From Zygnema cylindricum (Eukaryota; Streptophyta; Zygnematophyceae; Zygnematales; Zygnemataceae): a DNA stretch of 60,855 nucleotides. The DNA lies in the NCBI GenBank assembly GCA_037447655.1, contig JBBHKE010002922.1, forward strand, positions 90,741 to 151,595. Direction: 5' to 3'. The position numbers and the translations under genes were made by a program. Below the pieces are notes generated by a model. That model ran no database searches. It saw only the letters and a list, made by a program, of their open reading frames with translations, and was not told where the DNA came from. Positions 1 through 12,937 of this stretch are shown here, piece after piece (position 1 is the stretch's first letter; the number at the start of each line of letters is the position of its first letter).

Positions 1-1501
1 AGAGTGCGGTTTGACTCTTACTTTTGACTTTTATTTTCCATTTAACCCAATTTACCTTTTATTTTCAGTTTTCATTCTCAGTTTGGCGTGAGAAATTTAA
101 AAAGAAAAATATATAAATACATTATTTACCAAATAAAATCTATCTTTCCATTTCTAAATTTTTTGGCATGTATTTTTAATCCGGTTTCTTCCTTTTGATC
201 AGGTTTTATCTTTCCATCGGTTTTAATCCTATCTCTTCTCCACTTGTAGTTTCTTTTTCAGTTTTTCCTTTGAAAGAAAAATTATAAATATTGATATATA
301 TCTGAAATTTACACATTTAAAATAATTTTATTTGATTTGCCAATTTATTCTTTCGAGAGTTTCCCTCTTACCTTAGCCTAATCTATTTCTTTCTGCAGAT
401 TTACATCTATCTTTTCTGACAATTCAGTTTTTGTTGTCAGATATTTGGGTTTGGTCGCAGATTTTAGGGTTTGGTTGCAGATTTTAGGGTTTGGTTGCAG
501 ATTTTATGGTTAGTCTGCAGAATTCGGGTTTGAGATGTCGCTAACCTGATTTTCACTAGCTTTGTGACTTAAACTATCTTTTCCGATACATTTGATCTTC
601 CTTTCTCGGTCCAGCACCATACGAAGATCTCCGTGGCTTCACATTTTGGATTCACTTTCAGTTTTCGTTCACAATTTGCATTGTTGAGCAATGGTGTTTC
701 ACACGATTATTTGGAAATTGTGGGAGCAGATTGTGGAGCGGATTCACACTTTGGCGCTCTGCAAAGCCCCAGCTGCGACGACCAGCTGCGGCTCAAATTT
801 GATAATCACCTGATTATTAAAGGCGTTTTGTAAGTTTTACGATGCCCTGTGGGCACAAGAACGTGTAAAGATAGGTGGTTGACCGTTAAGAGGAATCGCG
901 CGTGGATACGGTCGCATTAAACCCAATTGTATTGAGCATCTGCATTGTTCACGCTTTCTATGTTTGCCATCTAGCCGTGAGTGGCCTTGTGATTTCTTGT
1001 TGTATGTTTGGCGTGGAATTTTCTGGTTAGATCTGGCCGTTTGAGGCCGTGGATAGAATTATTTTATGCCTGTGGAGCTTTAGATCTGCACCTTCGGGTG
1101 CTTGTTTATCAATTTTTTGCTTTTATAGATCTAGCCCTTTGGCCTTGCCCACTCGTTTGCAGGGTATAGGTTTCAGTTAAAGCGGCTTCTTGATTAGATC
1201 TAGCCATCGCGGCCTTGCAAGAGACTATTAGAGATTGTTGCGAACGTGTTTGTTGTGGTTCTCACTTGTTGCATTTCGGATAGATCGTGTTTATTCACCG
1301 TCGTCGTTGTTCCCATTTTCCTTTTATGCCCACCGATTGGAACAATCTTAATTTTCATCCCGAGTCTACACGTACTGGCGTTGTTTTCCGCCAATCACTT
1401 GTAGACCAAACGGATCTAGCGAGTCTACCTTAGTCTCCTTTAGTTTTAATTCCGGTATCGAGAACACCGTAATCCAATCAGGACTCATATCCGTCTCTTC
1501 T
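1..1501. other. Non-coding leader region of a decayed retroelement
   Basis: AT-rich DNA without a convincing gene. At about 430-510 a roughly 21-bp unit (core TTTTAGGGTTTGGTTGCAGA) is repeated three times. The stretch from about 1020 to 1500 runs into the Gag-like frame that follows, so it may be that element's leader. I searched for a copy of this sequence downstream of 4030 that would mark paired LTRs and found none. Short open frames here (for example 633-833) have no recognisable features. Confidence 0.4.
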
Positions 1502-4012
1502 TTGTCATCTATCTTCTCTACGCTATCTGTAGAGGAAATTGACGACAAAGGTTTCGAGGAATCCACTTCTGGTTCCCTCTCTTTTTGGTCTTTTCCTAGT
1601 CTTATTTTGGTCCCATCTTCGTACACGCCAGTTGGTGACATGGCTTCCTCCTCAGAGGACCCCATGAGCAAAATGCAATTATGCTTTTCAGGGATGAAGG
1701 ATACAATGTCTTTATCTCATTTTCGTATGTTGTATGATACCGAAATGCGCGATTTGGCATTTCGCTATCAGGATCGATTTGATCTTCGTGTAGCATTCTC
1801 TCTCCTTGGTCGATACCTCAGAGGTTTGGCTCTCACCTTATATTCCCGTAAGTATAATAGTATACTCGCAATGACAAAATTTTCCCCTCCTTTCGCTGGA
1901 ACACCAGAGGTTATAGGATAAGTGGATATCCCATTTCATGCCGCTTTTCCTGAGGTCCTAGATGCCTAAGGTAATGTCCTAGTTCCCGCTATCTCGGAAA
2001 TTCCTCGACAATATGTTGTGGCTCCGTGTGCTGCTGTCCTAGCACGATTAGGGATGACGATTTCGTTGCGAGATCCCCTTTTTGTCATGTTCCATCTTCT
2101 AGAAGCGGAGTATCGAATGGAAAATCTAGATCAAGTGAAAGAATTGATGAACTTCGAACGTAAACCGGGTGAAGCTGCCCTTGCTTTACGTGCGTGTAAA
2201 GAGACGCTACGCGAAGCCTTACCAGACTTAATGTCCCATGCGGAAGCTGTCCAAAAATTTGTTGGACAATTTCCTGATCACTCAAAACGATTTATCCAAA
2301 GTCATCTTACGCAAACATAAAACTTGATATTTACCTTTGACCAGGCCGCCCAATATGCGGTTGAATATGAGATGCAATTGTGTTAGTGGGAAGCTCATGA
2401 TCGATCGGAAGTTGCTTCCCCACTTCCCCCACCAAGCAACCCATTTCTGAACAATAAGCCTCCAAAAGTGTTTGCCATGGGAGCTCCACCGTTTAACCCT
2501 GGAAACAGATTATGTTTTCGTTGCGGGGAAACAGGGCATGAGGCTCGCATGTGTCCAGATAAGACGGCCACATGCACTCACTGTCAGCAGATGGGACATT
2601 ATGCCCATCGATGCCATATTAAAAATCCAGAGTTCTCATATCAGAATCAAATCAAGAATGGGGGTATTCCCGCCCGTTCCGCCAAGCCGGTCGCTCCGCC
2701 TAAGGAGACCGAGAAAGAATCTCCTCCTCCCAGAATTTCTCGTAGAGAGAGAGAAAAGTTAGAGCTGCAAGCTACTATGGCGGCTATGATGAAGGAACAA
2801 TTCGCATCCTTCATGGCGGAAATGAAGCCGCAGTTTACAGGAATGGCCTGCACGGTCGTTCATATGCCGACGTTGGCCGGTCGAACCCTTCGAGATTCTA
2901 CCGTCCAACAACGAGCTGCCACGTTTGACCAAGGCTCGGCAGATCATAATCGAGTTGGAAAAGTATCAAATTCTCGAATTCCACTATCTTTCGAGAAAGA
3001 AACTCTCTCCCCTCTTCCGGAAACGGCTTCGGCTATTGTAGCGGAAGCACTTACAATCTTGGATAGTACAATCCAAGATGCACATCGCGTCAAGGAACGG
3101 TTGAGCATCCTATCTTCTATGATCGAGGACGTGCCTAAGATCTCTCCTACTTTGGGTGAGGTAACTGCAACCGCTGCTTTACGCGCGTTGCAGCTGAATC
3201 GCAATCTGTCAGCAGTCCAGCCAATTTCAGCGGACGAACGTTGTACATTGGATCCCCACATCAGTTTTCTTGATAACAACCGACACACATTCACAGTCAA
3301 TGGTGTCGCACCTTCCCTGCCTCTCATGGACACCGGAGCAAAACGCGTGATCCTAGGATCCGGATTTGCGTTGAAGCTTGGCCTCACGGCAGACAAGCTT
3401 CAACCCACAACCACACGGTTATTAACTTCAGCTGGTACCACGGAGCCGGTCCTTGGAATCACCAAGGACCCCCTCGTCTTTCGGTTTCAAACAGAAACAG
3501 AAACTGAATTTTCTGAAATTTCTTCAGGTGCGCTCGTTACTAAGTGTAGCGATTACGAATGTTTGGTTGGCCAGGACGTTATATTTCGGGTTGGTGGCGG
3601 TGTAGATATGCATGACCAGACATTCTCTTACAGACCCAATCACTTTCCTGAGCGGAAGATTTGCCTTCCACTTATTTCGGCACGGAAGCCCTTACCTACC
3701 ATGGCTCATTCAGCGACAACACTTCTTGCTTATGCTGGTATTGACACATTAGATATTGACATCTCTCCATGTATCTCACCATGTATATCTCCATGTATTC
3801 TCCCGATCAACATAAACACTTCTAATGGGACTTTGAGTTCTCAGGGTGCAGACTACATGCCTATTAGGGAGCATGCCAAGCTTGGTGCTTCGTGTTATTT
3901 GCAAGATTTTTCACTGGATTTCGATTCTACGAGGATACTCACTACTGAGGAGACTTTCGATGCGCGTCTTCGCGGTCTTCCGATTTTGTTGGCCACCTCC
4001 ACCGCAGGCTAA
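1502..4012 (+). pseudogene. Decayed retrotransposon Gag plus aspartic protease, no RT
   Basis: One reading frame runs from about 1502 to the stop at 4010-4012, broken by in-frame stops at about 1919, 1967, 2318 and 2381. The first part is Gag-like. Two CCHC zinc knuckles follow, both matching CX2CX4HX4C (CFRCGETGHEARMC near 2515-2560 and CTHCQQMGHYAHRC near 2575-2620). A retropepsin-like domain carries the DTGA active-site motif near 3330. After the protease the frame ends, and a purine-rich tract follows. No integrase, reverse transcriptase or RNase H follows in frame. The arrangement fits a non-autonomous Gag-protease LTR element (the TR-GAG idea) or a deleted Ty3-type element. No LTR pair was identified, so the class is inference. 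Each stop is one transition away from a glutamine codon, which is consistent with decay of methylated cytosine. Confidence 0.72.
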
Positions 4013-4030
4013 AGAGCTGGGGGGGGAATA
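4011..4030 (+). other. Polypurine tract candidate
   Basis: Immediately after the stop of the Gag-protease frame there is a purine-rich run with eight consecutive G (AAAGAGCTGGGGGGGGAATA). Its place at the 3' end of the coding part is where an LTR retrotransposon polypurine tract would lie. The following bases do not start with a clear TG LTR end, so the assignment is tentative. Confidence 0.4.
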
Positions 4031-4031
4031 A

Positions 4032-5360
4032 ATGGATCTCTCCCTCGGCTTCCCACTCACCTTCCATCTTTTATCCTTTCCACTTGTTATTTTCTTTTCA
4101 CATTGTCATATTCATTTTAACTGTGTATTATATTCATTTTGCTTCGGGATGTGCTTTGTTGTTGTCTATTCCACGTTTTCTACTCGCCAGCTGGTTAGGT
4201 TGCATGTTTCTTGGTTTGATTAGACACATGCACGACATCGCGAAGCGATCCGATATGAAATATGAATTGTTTGAAACGTACGAAGTACAAATGAAGTGAC
4301 GCGAAGAAGCGTACGAAAAACAGAATGCGACAAGCTAAAATATTACGTCGCACGTACAAAACAGTTTGCGACAGGCGCATTTATTGCAAACGACGTATAT
4401 TCAGTACGGAAAAGATTTAGAAGGTACGGATTAATTTTCGGCAGTAGTTCGAGGTACACGTGGAGGGTGGACGACGTCCGCCGATATTTTCAAGAGATCG
4501 TATTGTTTGATAACGTGTTATTAAGTGGACCGTACATATGCGATGTCGGTTCACTACGTGGACTTATCGACAAGTGACTAAGCAAGTTGTCACTTATGAC
4601 GCGGATTTGTGGATGCGTCGGTGTAAATATTTGGAGTAACATTGTTTTGTCTTTTACATCATTATAAATTAGTGTTGATTATGATGTTTATATTTAAGTG
4701 ATCAATTAGGGTTTTGATAGTTTAATTTGTGTGTGTACAATATCATACTTGTAGACAAGTGTACGCTTACGATTGCTTGACTCTCAGGTGTACGCTTACG
4801 ATTAGTTTACTCTTACTAAAAGGTTATTATGCGTAAATAGGATTTTGTGACAGTTACGTAATTTACTTTGGTTATTTTGACACTTAGTGATTCATTGACA
4901 GCTCACAAGTGTATATATAGGAATGAGCTTTGTTAGAAATTAATCATCAATGCTGGTTAGAAAAGTAGGGACCGAAGATGTAAACTTTTAGGGTTGCCGA
5001 TTAGGTCATACATTTGGGTAAATGTGTTTATTGGTATACTTTTCTTTATTTAATGTTTATGTGAGATTGCACTCTTTTGTTATTATTTATTTATGTTGTT
5101 TTATATATGTTTGATATGCATTGTTTATGCATTTGTCCTAGGGTTTGTTTATGTCGATTATTCCATCAAACCTTAGATGTTGTCGTAGGGTTTATTTATG
5201 TTGATTATTCCATGAAACCCTAAATGTTGTTTGTTGCGTCTGTGTACGCATATGGAGGATGCATTTCATATGATTGTTCGTCGACCTATTTTTGCTTAGC
5301 TTCTTGCATGATAGTTTGGGTCGCTTCTGCGGTCTATTTTAGACCAAAGAACAACATAAA
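4032..5360. other. Gene-free spacer, possible LTR remnant
   Basis: No gene is recognisable. A TATATATA box lies at about 4912-4919, and GTGTACGCTTACGATT is directly repeated at about 4757 and 4789, which would suit LTR promoter sequence. A ~55-bp unit built on TAGGGTTTGTTTATGTCGATTATTCCATCAAACC is repeated twice near 5139-5225. The copia homology that follows starts abruptly at about 5361, so this region is the junction of a 5' truncation or internal deletion. Confidence 0.35.
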
Positions 5361-7947
5361 GTGCCCTCACCGGGGGGGAAGAGATTTATGATGACTATCA
5401 GTGATGATTGGTCTCGGTATTCCCGAGTGTATTTTTTGAAAAACAAGTCCGAAGCTCAAGATTGTTTTAGACAATATAAAGCATGGAGCGAAAAACTCCA
5501 TGAAACTCCAATCAAGAGAATAAGGAGTGACAATGGTGGAGGGTATACTTCTTACAAGTTTGAAGGATTTTCTGAGGGAAGATGGGGTCCAACACCAAAA
5601 GACAGTTCTAGAAAACCCAGAACAGAATGGGGTAGCTGAAAGGTTAAATAGAACACTAAGAGATAGTGCTAGAAGTATGTTGTCAGATAAGAAGATAGGA
5701 AAAAGGTTTTGGGCAGAAGCAATGAACTCTGCTAATTTTCTCAAAAATAGAGTTCTTACTTAAGCTATAAAAGATCAAACACCTTATGAGAGATAGACAG
5801 GCCGAAAACGAGATATATCTCACTTAAAGGTTTTCGACAGTCAAGTATTCAGTCTAGATACAGATCGGTCTAATTGGAAGCTAGATCCTAAAGGAAAATC
5901 AGGATACTTTTAGGATATGATGAGGATGTTAAAGGATATAGAGTTTATGATCTAAAAAGAGAAGATATAATCTTAGTAAAGCATCTAGTAGTTATGGATG
6001 AAGGAAAGTCTGTGGATCCGTTCAAATATACAAAGTCAGTAAAAATCAGATTTGAGTCACAAAATTCCGATGACTTTGAGCTTCCTAACTATCCAGGTTT
6101 TAGAGAAGATGACATTCTTGTAGGTACAAATCAGACCGAAAAGGACTCGGCTGTGGAAACTCGAGTGACAACTCTACCCGAAGCGGAAGACGTGGTGGAA
6201 ATTGATTTGAAATCAAAGGATAGGGGAGAAGTCGAGATTGTTCGAAAGAATCCACGAGAACCATCTATTCAGCCTCAGATTTTGAGGGGGGGAGGAGAAG
6301 TAGCAAAATATTGCAAAAAAAACAATTTAATAACAAGGTAACTAAACTATCTCATCAAGATGAACCTCAAACTTATAGAGAGGCGATGACTTGTCCAGAA
6401 AGAAACCGGTGGAAGACAGCCATCAATGAGGAGATGGCTTCAATCATGGCAGCCAATACTTGGGAGCTGGTGGATTGTCCACCTAACCAAAAACCAATCG
6501 GTTGTAAGTGGGTTTTTAAATTAAAACTGAACCCAGATAACACAATCGAGCGCTACAAGGCCAGATTAGTGGCAAAGGGATTTACACAAAAGGAGGGAAT
6601 TGACTACGAGGAAACCTTTGCCCCGGTTGTCAGATTTTCCCTCCGTCTGCATACTTCTCAGTCTGGCAGCAGCGGAAGACATGGAAGTGCACCATATAGA
6701 CATCAAAACAGCCTTTTGGCATGGAGAATTGGAAGAGGAGATCTTCATGCGACAACCCGAAGGGTTTGTGGAGGAAGGAGAGGAGAGTAAGGTATGTCGG
6801 CTGATTAAATCTCTTTATGGTTTGAGACATTCGCCTCGACAGTGGAATAACATGCTTGATGAGTTTCTTACCGGTTTGGGATATATCCGGATCAGCTCAG
6901 ATCACTCAATCTATGTTTTCGAAGATGAGGAAGGTTTTATATTTATTGCAATTTATGTTGATGATTTGCTTGTTTTAAGTAAATCAATGGAAAAAATAAA
7001 TAAACTGAAAACCAATCTTAAGGGGAGATTTGAAATTAAGGATATGGGGGAAGCAAAATATATTTTGGGAATTCAAGTAGAAAGAGACCGAAAAGGAAAG
7101 ATTATACGATTGACTCAAAAGAAAGCAATAGGGAACATGCTTCAAAAATTTCAGATGGATAAAGCTAATAGTTGTACAACTCCAATGGAGTTGAAGAAGA
7201 GAAGTGAGGGGAGTGAGGAAGAAAGATTCATAGTCTTAGACGAGGAATTATCTCCTGAAGAACAGAAGTTCATGCAGACTATTCGTTACAGGCAAGTAGT
7301 GGGAAGTCTAATCTATTTTATGAATTGTACCCGGTAGATTTTGGCTGCAGCTGTAGGAGTGCTGAGTAGAAGTATAAATGCTCCCACTAAGAGGGATTGG
7401 GAGGCAGCTAAAAGAGTCCTTAGATATTAGATAGGAACTAGGGATCTATGATTGCATTTGGGTGAGGAGAATACTGACATCACTACTTGGAGTGATGCCA
7501 GTTATGGTGATTCTCCGATGAGGAAATGCACTATTGGATATGTATTATATGTGGGTGAGGGGACTTGTTGTTCGAGTAGCAAACAACAAAAAGTTATTGC
7601 TCAGTCCACCATGGAGGCTGAGTATATGGCCTCTTGCTTTGCTGAAAAAGAATTGATGTGGGTCAAGTCTTTGCTTGGTGAGCTTGGTCACCTTAAGAGT
7701 GGTGTGCAGAAAATATTTTGTAATAATCAGCTAGTAATCGCTATTTCTGCCAATCCTAAACATCATTTAAAATCCAAACGCATGGACATTAGACTCAACT
7801 TTGTTAAAGAGAAAGTAGAAAACAAAATAATCAGTTTAGAGTACCGACCAGATGGTGAGATGGTAGAAGATATGATGACCAAACTTGTGCCTTCCCCTAA
7901 GCTAATTTTTTGCAGGGAGAAGTGTGGTCTGAAAATAAAGACTGACT
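5361..7947 (+). pseudogene. Ty1/copia Pol remnant (integrase-RT-RNase H), 5' truncated
   Basis: Translated pieces in several frames give, in order: an integrase core (SDDWSRYSRVYF and a downstream SDNGG), the end of integrase with AERLNRTLRD, the reverse transcriptase start (NQKPIGCKWVFKLKLNPD), the RT catalytic motif YVDDLLVLSK at about 6955-6985, and the RNase H motif QSTMEAEYMA near 7600. The order integrase-RT-RNase H is diagnostic of Ty1/copia. Gag, protease and the first part of integrase are missing. Frameshifts and stops (for example near 5761, 5797, 7336, 7428 and 7449) make it non-functional. It is a diverged relative of the inverted copy at 9033-12937, and the two have different lesions. 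Confidence 0.92.
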
Positions 7948-7962
7948 AGAAAATAAGGGGAG
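7948..7962 (+). other. Polypurine tract of the + strand copia element
   Basis: The RNase H frame stops at 7947-7949 and is followed by a purine run ending in AAGGGGAG. The next bases are TGTAAAAATT, a typical 5'-TG LTR start at 7963. This is the expected geometry of PPT plus 3' LTR. Confidence 0.6.
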
Positions 7963-9032
7963 TGTAAAAATTAACGGTCTTTTTAAAGTATTTTCTAGGT
8001 CTGAATAGAAATATAGAAAGAAGCCGAGGCAGTCTACCTCTAACTTCTCTCTCCAAACTCTCAAACTTGTCGCAGTCACTGAGAAATTGGAGAGGAAGCT
8101 AGAGCCATGGCTACCTAGGCTATCCAGAGGTTTACGGGATATAAATGTTAGTTTATTTACCATTAGGGGTTTATTTACTAAAATTATATATAACACCTCC
8201 AGGATTTGATCTTCGAACCCGCCTGCCGGTAAACAGTCAGTAGCCGGTAGCTTTAACCGTTCAGTCTAGATATAGTGTTCATAGTGTAGGGTTTGATAAT
8301 TTCATTAAACATTAGTACGTAGGATAGTTCATTTAACTGAAATAGTTTTACGGGAGACATAGATCTAGTAAAGTAAAAGTACGGATTACGGTACGGATAA
8401 GAAACGAATACCGCGCATTTATTTCTTTAGCGAAACGAATACCGCGCATGTATTTATTACGGCTACGATTAAATGTGAATTTAATCAGACGGCTGAAATT
8501 AAACGCTGAGATCATGGAAGAGAATTTCGGCAGTTTTTTATCATCGCCACATCGGATGACACGTGGCAGAATGACATACGATCGCAGCATCTCCGAGGAT
8601 TAAGGGAGCGAATCCGGATATACCTCGTGTCGACATTTAGGGCATGTCATACAATGTTCGTACAGAAAGTACACCGGCAGCTGTACTTTTGTGTACGGAG
8701 GAGTAATCTGATTGGCTCCGTACATTAGTAGATAGAGTCTATGAGAGAGATAGGACTTAGAAAAATTAGGAGATAGGACCCTCTCTCCCAGAGAGCTTTA
8801 GTACAAAAGGTCAACTTTCACCCTCCATAACTTACGGCTCAGGGGAGCAAATTCAAATTCTTTTTGCTATCGACTCAAGGGAGTCTTGCCTTCACAGGGG
8901 TGAAGTTGGTCAGAGTTTTTGTCTGCCAGGGTGGCAGTTGTTCTTGCTGAAACACAAAGGGGTCAGGGTTATCCTAGAGGCTTCTTGGAAGCTGTCCACT
9001 CTGAGGACTTATGGAGGTCTCAGAGTTTCAAT
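7963..9032 (+). mobile_element. Copia 3' LTR followed by LTR/leader and start of a second element
   Basis: The region starts as the 3' LTR of the upstream copia element. Between about 8560 and 9010 it matches the reverse complement of about 12890-13450, for example TACATTAGTAGATAGAGTCT against TACCTTCAGTAGATAAGAGT, and TGCTATCGACTCAAGGGAGTC against TGCTACCGACTCAGGGGAGTC. The match continues past the LTR into the leader and reaches an ATGGAGG that corresponds to the Gag start of the inverted element. So the same LTR seems to be followed by the 5' leader and first codons of another + strand element, which is cut off at about 9033. Exact LTR ends are uncertain; no canonical TGGTATCAGAGC primer site is present, and TTGGTCAGAG at about 8909 is the nearest candidate. 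Confidence 0.6.
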
Positions 9033-12000
9033 GTTAGCAACCATTTCTTCATCAGAACTATGCACAAGATTCACAATTTTATTTTCAACTTTCTCCCTCA
9101 CGAAACTCAATCTTATGTCCACATGCTTAGCTTTGAAATGATGCTTTGGATTGGTTGCAATTGCAATAGCAGCCTGATTATCACAAAAGACTTCATGCAC
9201 TCCCTCCTTCATATACCCGTGTTTTTGCAACAAAGACTTGACCCACATCAACTTGTTCACAGAAAAACAAGAGGCCATATACTCAGCCTCCATAGTAGAC
9301 TGAGCAACCCCATTTTGTTGCTTAAGCTCCAATAGCAAGCACTTTCAGGCACATACAAAATATTCCCAGAAGTACATCTTCTCATAGGTGCATCCCCATA
9401 ACTGGCATCACCCGAAATAGTGATGTCAGTGTGTTCCCCTCCCAAATGCAACCATAACTCTCTGGTCCCTACCAGATATCTCATGACTCTCTTGGCTGCT
9501 TCCCAATCTCTCTTCCTAGGATCGTTAAGACTTCTACTGAGAACTCCTACTGTTGCCGCTATGTATGGCCTGGTACAGTTCATAAAGTAGATCAAACTTC
9601 CTACAACCTGTCCATAAAGAATAGATTTCATAAACTATCTCTCCTCTGGACTCATCGGATCATCTAAAATTATCACTCCTCCCTCTACACTCCCATCACT
9701 TACTTTCTTCAAGTCCATGGGAGTGGTACAACTGCTTTCTTTTTCCATCTGAATTTTTTTTAGCATATTACCTATTGGTTCTTTCAGGGTAAGTCTAATG
9801 ATCCTTTTCCCCCTATCTCTTTCCATTTGAATTCCCAAAATATATCTTGCCTCCCCTAAATCCTTCATGTCAAATCCGCTTCTAAGATCTTTTTTTAATT
9901 TACTGATCTTTTCCAAAGACTTACTTAACACCAGCAGATCATCCACATAAATTGCAATAAAAATCACACCATTCTCATCTTCAAACATATAGATAGAATG
10001 ATCAGAGCTGATCCGGATATATCCCAGATCAGTGAGAAACTCATCTAGTTTCTTATTTCACTATCGGGGAGCCTACTTAAGTCCATATAAGGACTTTATG
10101 AGCCTGCAGTTTTTGCTTTCTTCCCCATTCTCGACGAATCCCTCTGGTTGCCGCATGAAGATTTCTTCCTCTTACTCACCATTGAGAAATGCGGTCTTAA
10201 TATCCATCTGATTAATTTCTGTGTCTTCCGCTGTTGTTAGACTGAGGAGAATCCTTACTGATGGGAACCGAACAACTGGAGCAAACGTCTCCTCATAGTC
10301 AATCCCTTCTTAAACGAGCTTTATATCTCTCAATGGTATTATCTGGGTTCGGTTTTAGTTTAAATACACATTTACAACCAATAGGTTTTATGTCTGGAAG
10401 ACAAACCGCTAGTTCCTAAGTATTTGCTTCCATGATGGAAGCCATATCATTATTTATGGCTCTAATCTATCTGTCTTTTTTAGGGTTGTTCACTTCCTCC
10501 AAGTATAACTTAGGCTCATCATATGATGAGATAGCTTAGTTACCTTATGAGCAGCCTCTTTCTCTTGTATCCTTTTGCTGCTCCTTCTCCCTCCCTCAAA
10601 CTCTGAAGCTGGAATGGGTGGAAGTCTTGGATTCTCCTTACTGTCTCATCGACTCCCCTATTCATGGAAGCCGGTTCCAATTCCTTCTCTTCTCTCTCCT
10701 CGAAGTCCATAGGAATATTAGAGGTGTACGGTAGATCTCCTGTATCTTGGATCTCCCTTGAATCGGCAATCACTGTTTCACTCATATCCTTTTCGGGAAA
10801 GGCATGACAATCTTCGCTTTCAGACTCAAAACGGATTTTTATCTTTTTGGTATATTTGAAGGGGTCAAATGACTTCCCTTCGTCCATGACAACTAGGTGT
10901 TTGACCAGAATAATATCTTGCTTTGCTAATTCAAAGACTCTATATCCCTTGACATCCTCATCATATCCTATTAAGTATCCAAGTTTGCCCTTAGCATCTA
11001 GTTTCTAGTTTTTCTTATCCGTATCAAGACAGTAAAATAGGCTACCGAATGCTTTAAGGTGTGAGATATCTCGTTTCCTTCCAACCCATCTCTCATAAGG
11101 TGTCATTCCCTTTAATGCAGAGGTAAAGACTCTATTTTTAATGTAGTTGGCATAGTTCATGGCTTCTGCCCAAAATCTCTTTCTTATTTTCTTGTCATCC
11201 AACATACAACACACACAATTTCCTAGTGTTCGGTTCCATCTTTCAACTACCCCATTTTCTTCCGGGTTATATGGTATATTTTTCTAGTGCTGAACAACCT
11301 CATATCTCAAGTATTCCTCAAACTGTTTAGAGGTATATTCTCCCCATTATCACTCTTTATTCTCTTAATGGGGGTTACATGCAACTTCTCACTCCATGCT
11401 ATATATTCTTTGAAGTAAGTTCGTGTTTCTGACTTTGTTTTTAGGAAGAAGACTCTGGAGTACCTAGACATGTCATCTGTTATTGTTAACATAAACCTCT
11501 TCCCTCCAACCGAAGGTACTCTTGCAGGTCCCTAGATATCTGTGTGGACTATATCTAGTACCTTTTACCCCCTATAAGTAGCGGTTTTGGGAAAAGGAAG
11601 TATGTGAGCTTTACTCTGAACACATCCACTACAATCATCCACCATTTCATTATCACCAAATTGAATGCCTTCTACTACACCGAGCTTCTTCATTTTCCTC
11701 CACCTATCAAAATGCACAAGCCCTAACCGCTTATGCCAAATCATCAATTTTGGAACACCAACATAATAAGCATTCTTCTTTTCATTACTCAGGTTAAGCC
11801 TAAACATGCTTTGGCTACCATTATCTGCCGTGAAGTACACTTCATCCCCATACTTAGCTGCGAAGACTCCCTTTCTAGTAAAGGTATCAAACTCTTTGTC
11901 ATCTAACACAGACGTACAGACAAGATTCTTACTCAGCTGGGGAATGTAGAGTACATCTGAGAATATAAGTATACAAGTCTTACCATCCACTAAGACTTTC

Positions 12001-12937
12001 TGATCTACTGATCCCACTAGATCTGTAATAACCACTCTCCCATCCCCATACTCTATCTTTACAGTAAAATCTTTCTTAGCTTAGTGAATAGTTCCTTATC
12101 ACGACACATATAAATAGATGCACCTGAGTCGATGATCCATCCTTCCTGTGGAGCTTCCTGAATTGCTCCAAGGGCACACTTCTGTCTCCGAGGGATCTCC
12201 TTCTCCTCCAGGCTCTCGTGAAGATGAAGCTCCCCATCCTCCTCAGAGGATTCGTCCTCAGTTTCTCCTATCACTTTTGTGACCACAAGTGCCTTTTTCT
12301 TCCCTCCCGAAAAACCCCTTCCACGGTTCTCTTGGAGCCTCAGCACTGATTGCTTGACACAATCCGCAATAAAGTGTCCTGGCTTTTTGCAAAAATGACA
12401 AAGGCCCTTTGGGGGCCTTGGTCCTCCAGACTGATCTCTTTCCCCTTTGTACGCTTTTTTCGGGTCCTTCCCCCATCGGTCCCCTCTTGCAACTAGAGCT
12501 TGAATACTCTTTCCTCCTCTCCTAATCTCCATGGTGTTTTCCTGCACAAGTATCACCCGGACCACTGTATTCCACTTCCATGAACTATCTGTCATTTCTT
12601 ATACTCGGTACACTATGTTCTCGTACTCGTCTGGTAACTTCATGATGAGAGTGTTAACTTTCATCTTCATTGTACCTGTCCACCCGGCACTTTCCATCTC
12701 TATATACAAAGAAGAAAGATCATTACAATAATCTAACACCTTTCCTCCTTTGTAAGTCAAACTCACTAGCTTTTGCTCATCCAACTGGAGCCTTTGAACA
12801 GTACCAGCTCTATAGATCTCCACCAAACTCACCCACAACTCCTCGGCCTTGTAAATGTGAAGGTGAGAGGTGGCAGATCCATTGAAGGTGGGTACCCTAG
12901 AGGGTGGGCCCATAACCTGCAATTCTGTGTCCTCCAT
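9033..12937 (-). pseudogene. Ty1/copia element, inverted, Gag through RNase H
   Basis: Read on the minus strand from 12937: Gag (ORF 12599-12937), a CCHC zinc knuckle CHFCKKPGHFIADC near 12390, the protease motif WIIDSGAS near 12130, a GAG-pre-integrase region with HKR and CSGC, an integrase core with TDDMSRYSRVFF near 11470, and RT with YVDDLLVLSK near 9940. RNase H (TMEAEYMAS, CDNQAAIAIATNPKH) ends abruptly at about 9033. Several stops and frameshifts separate these blocks. The element keeps its 5' portion, which the + strand copy lacks, but has lost its 3' end, PPT and 3' LTR at the junction with oppositely oriented LTR/leader sequence. Confidence 0.93.

Noticed and set aside
4296-4577. 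93-codon ORF between retroelements
   Set aside because: No recognisable motif, not linked to either element.
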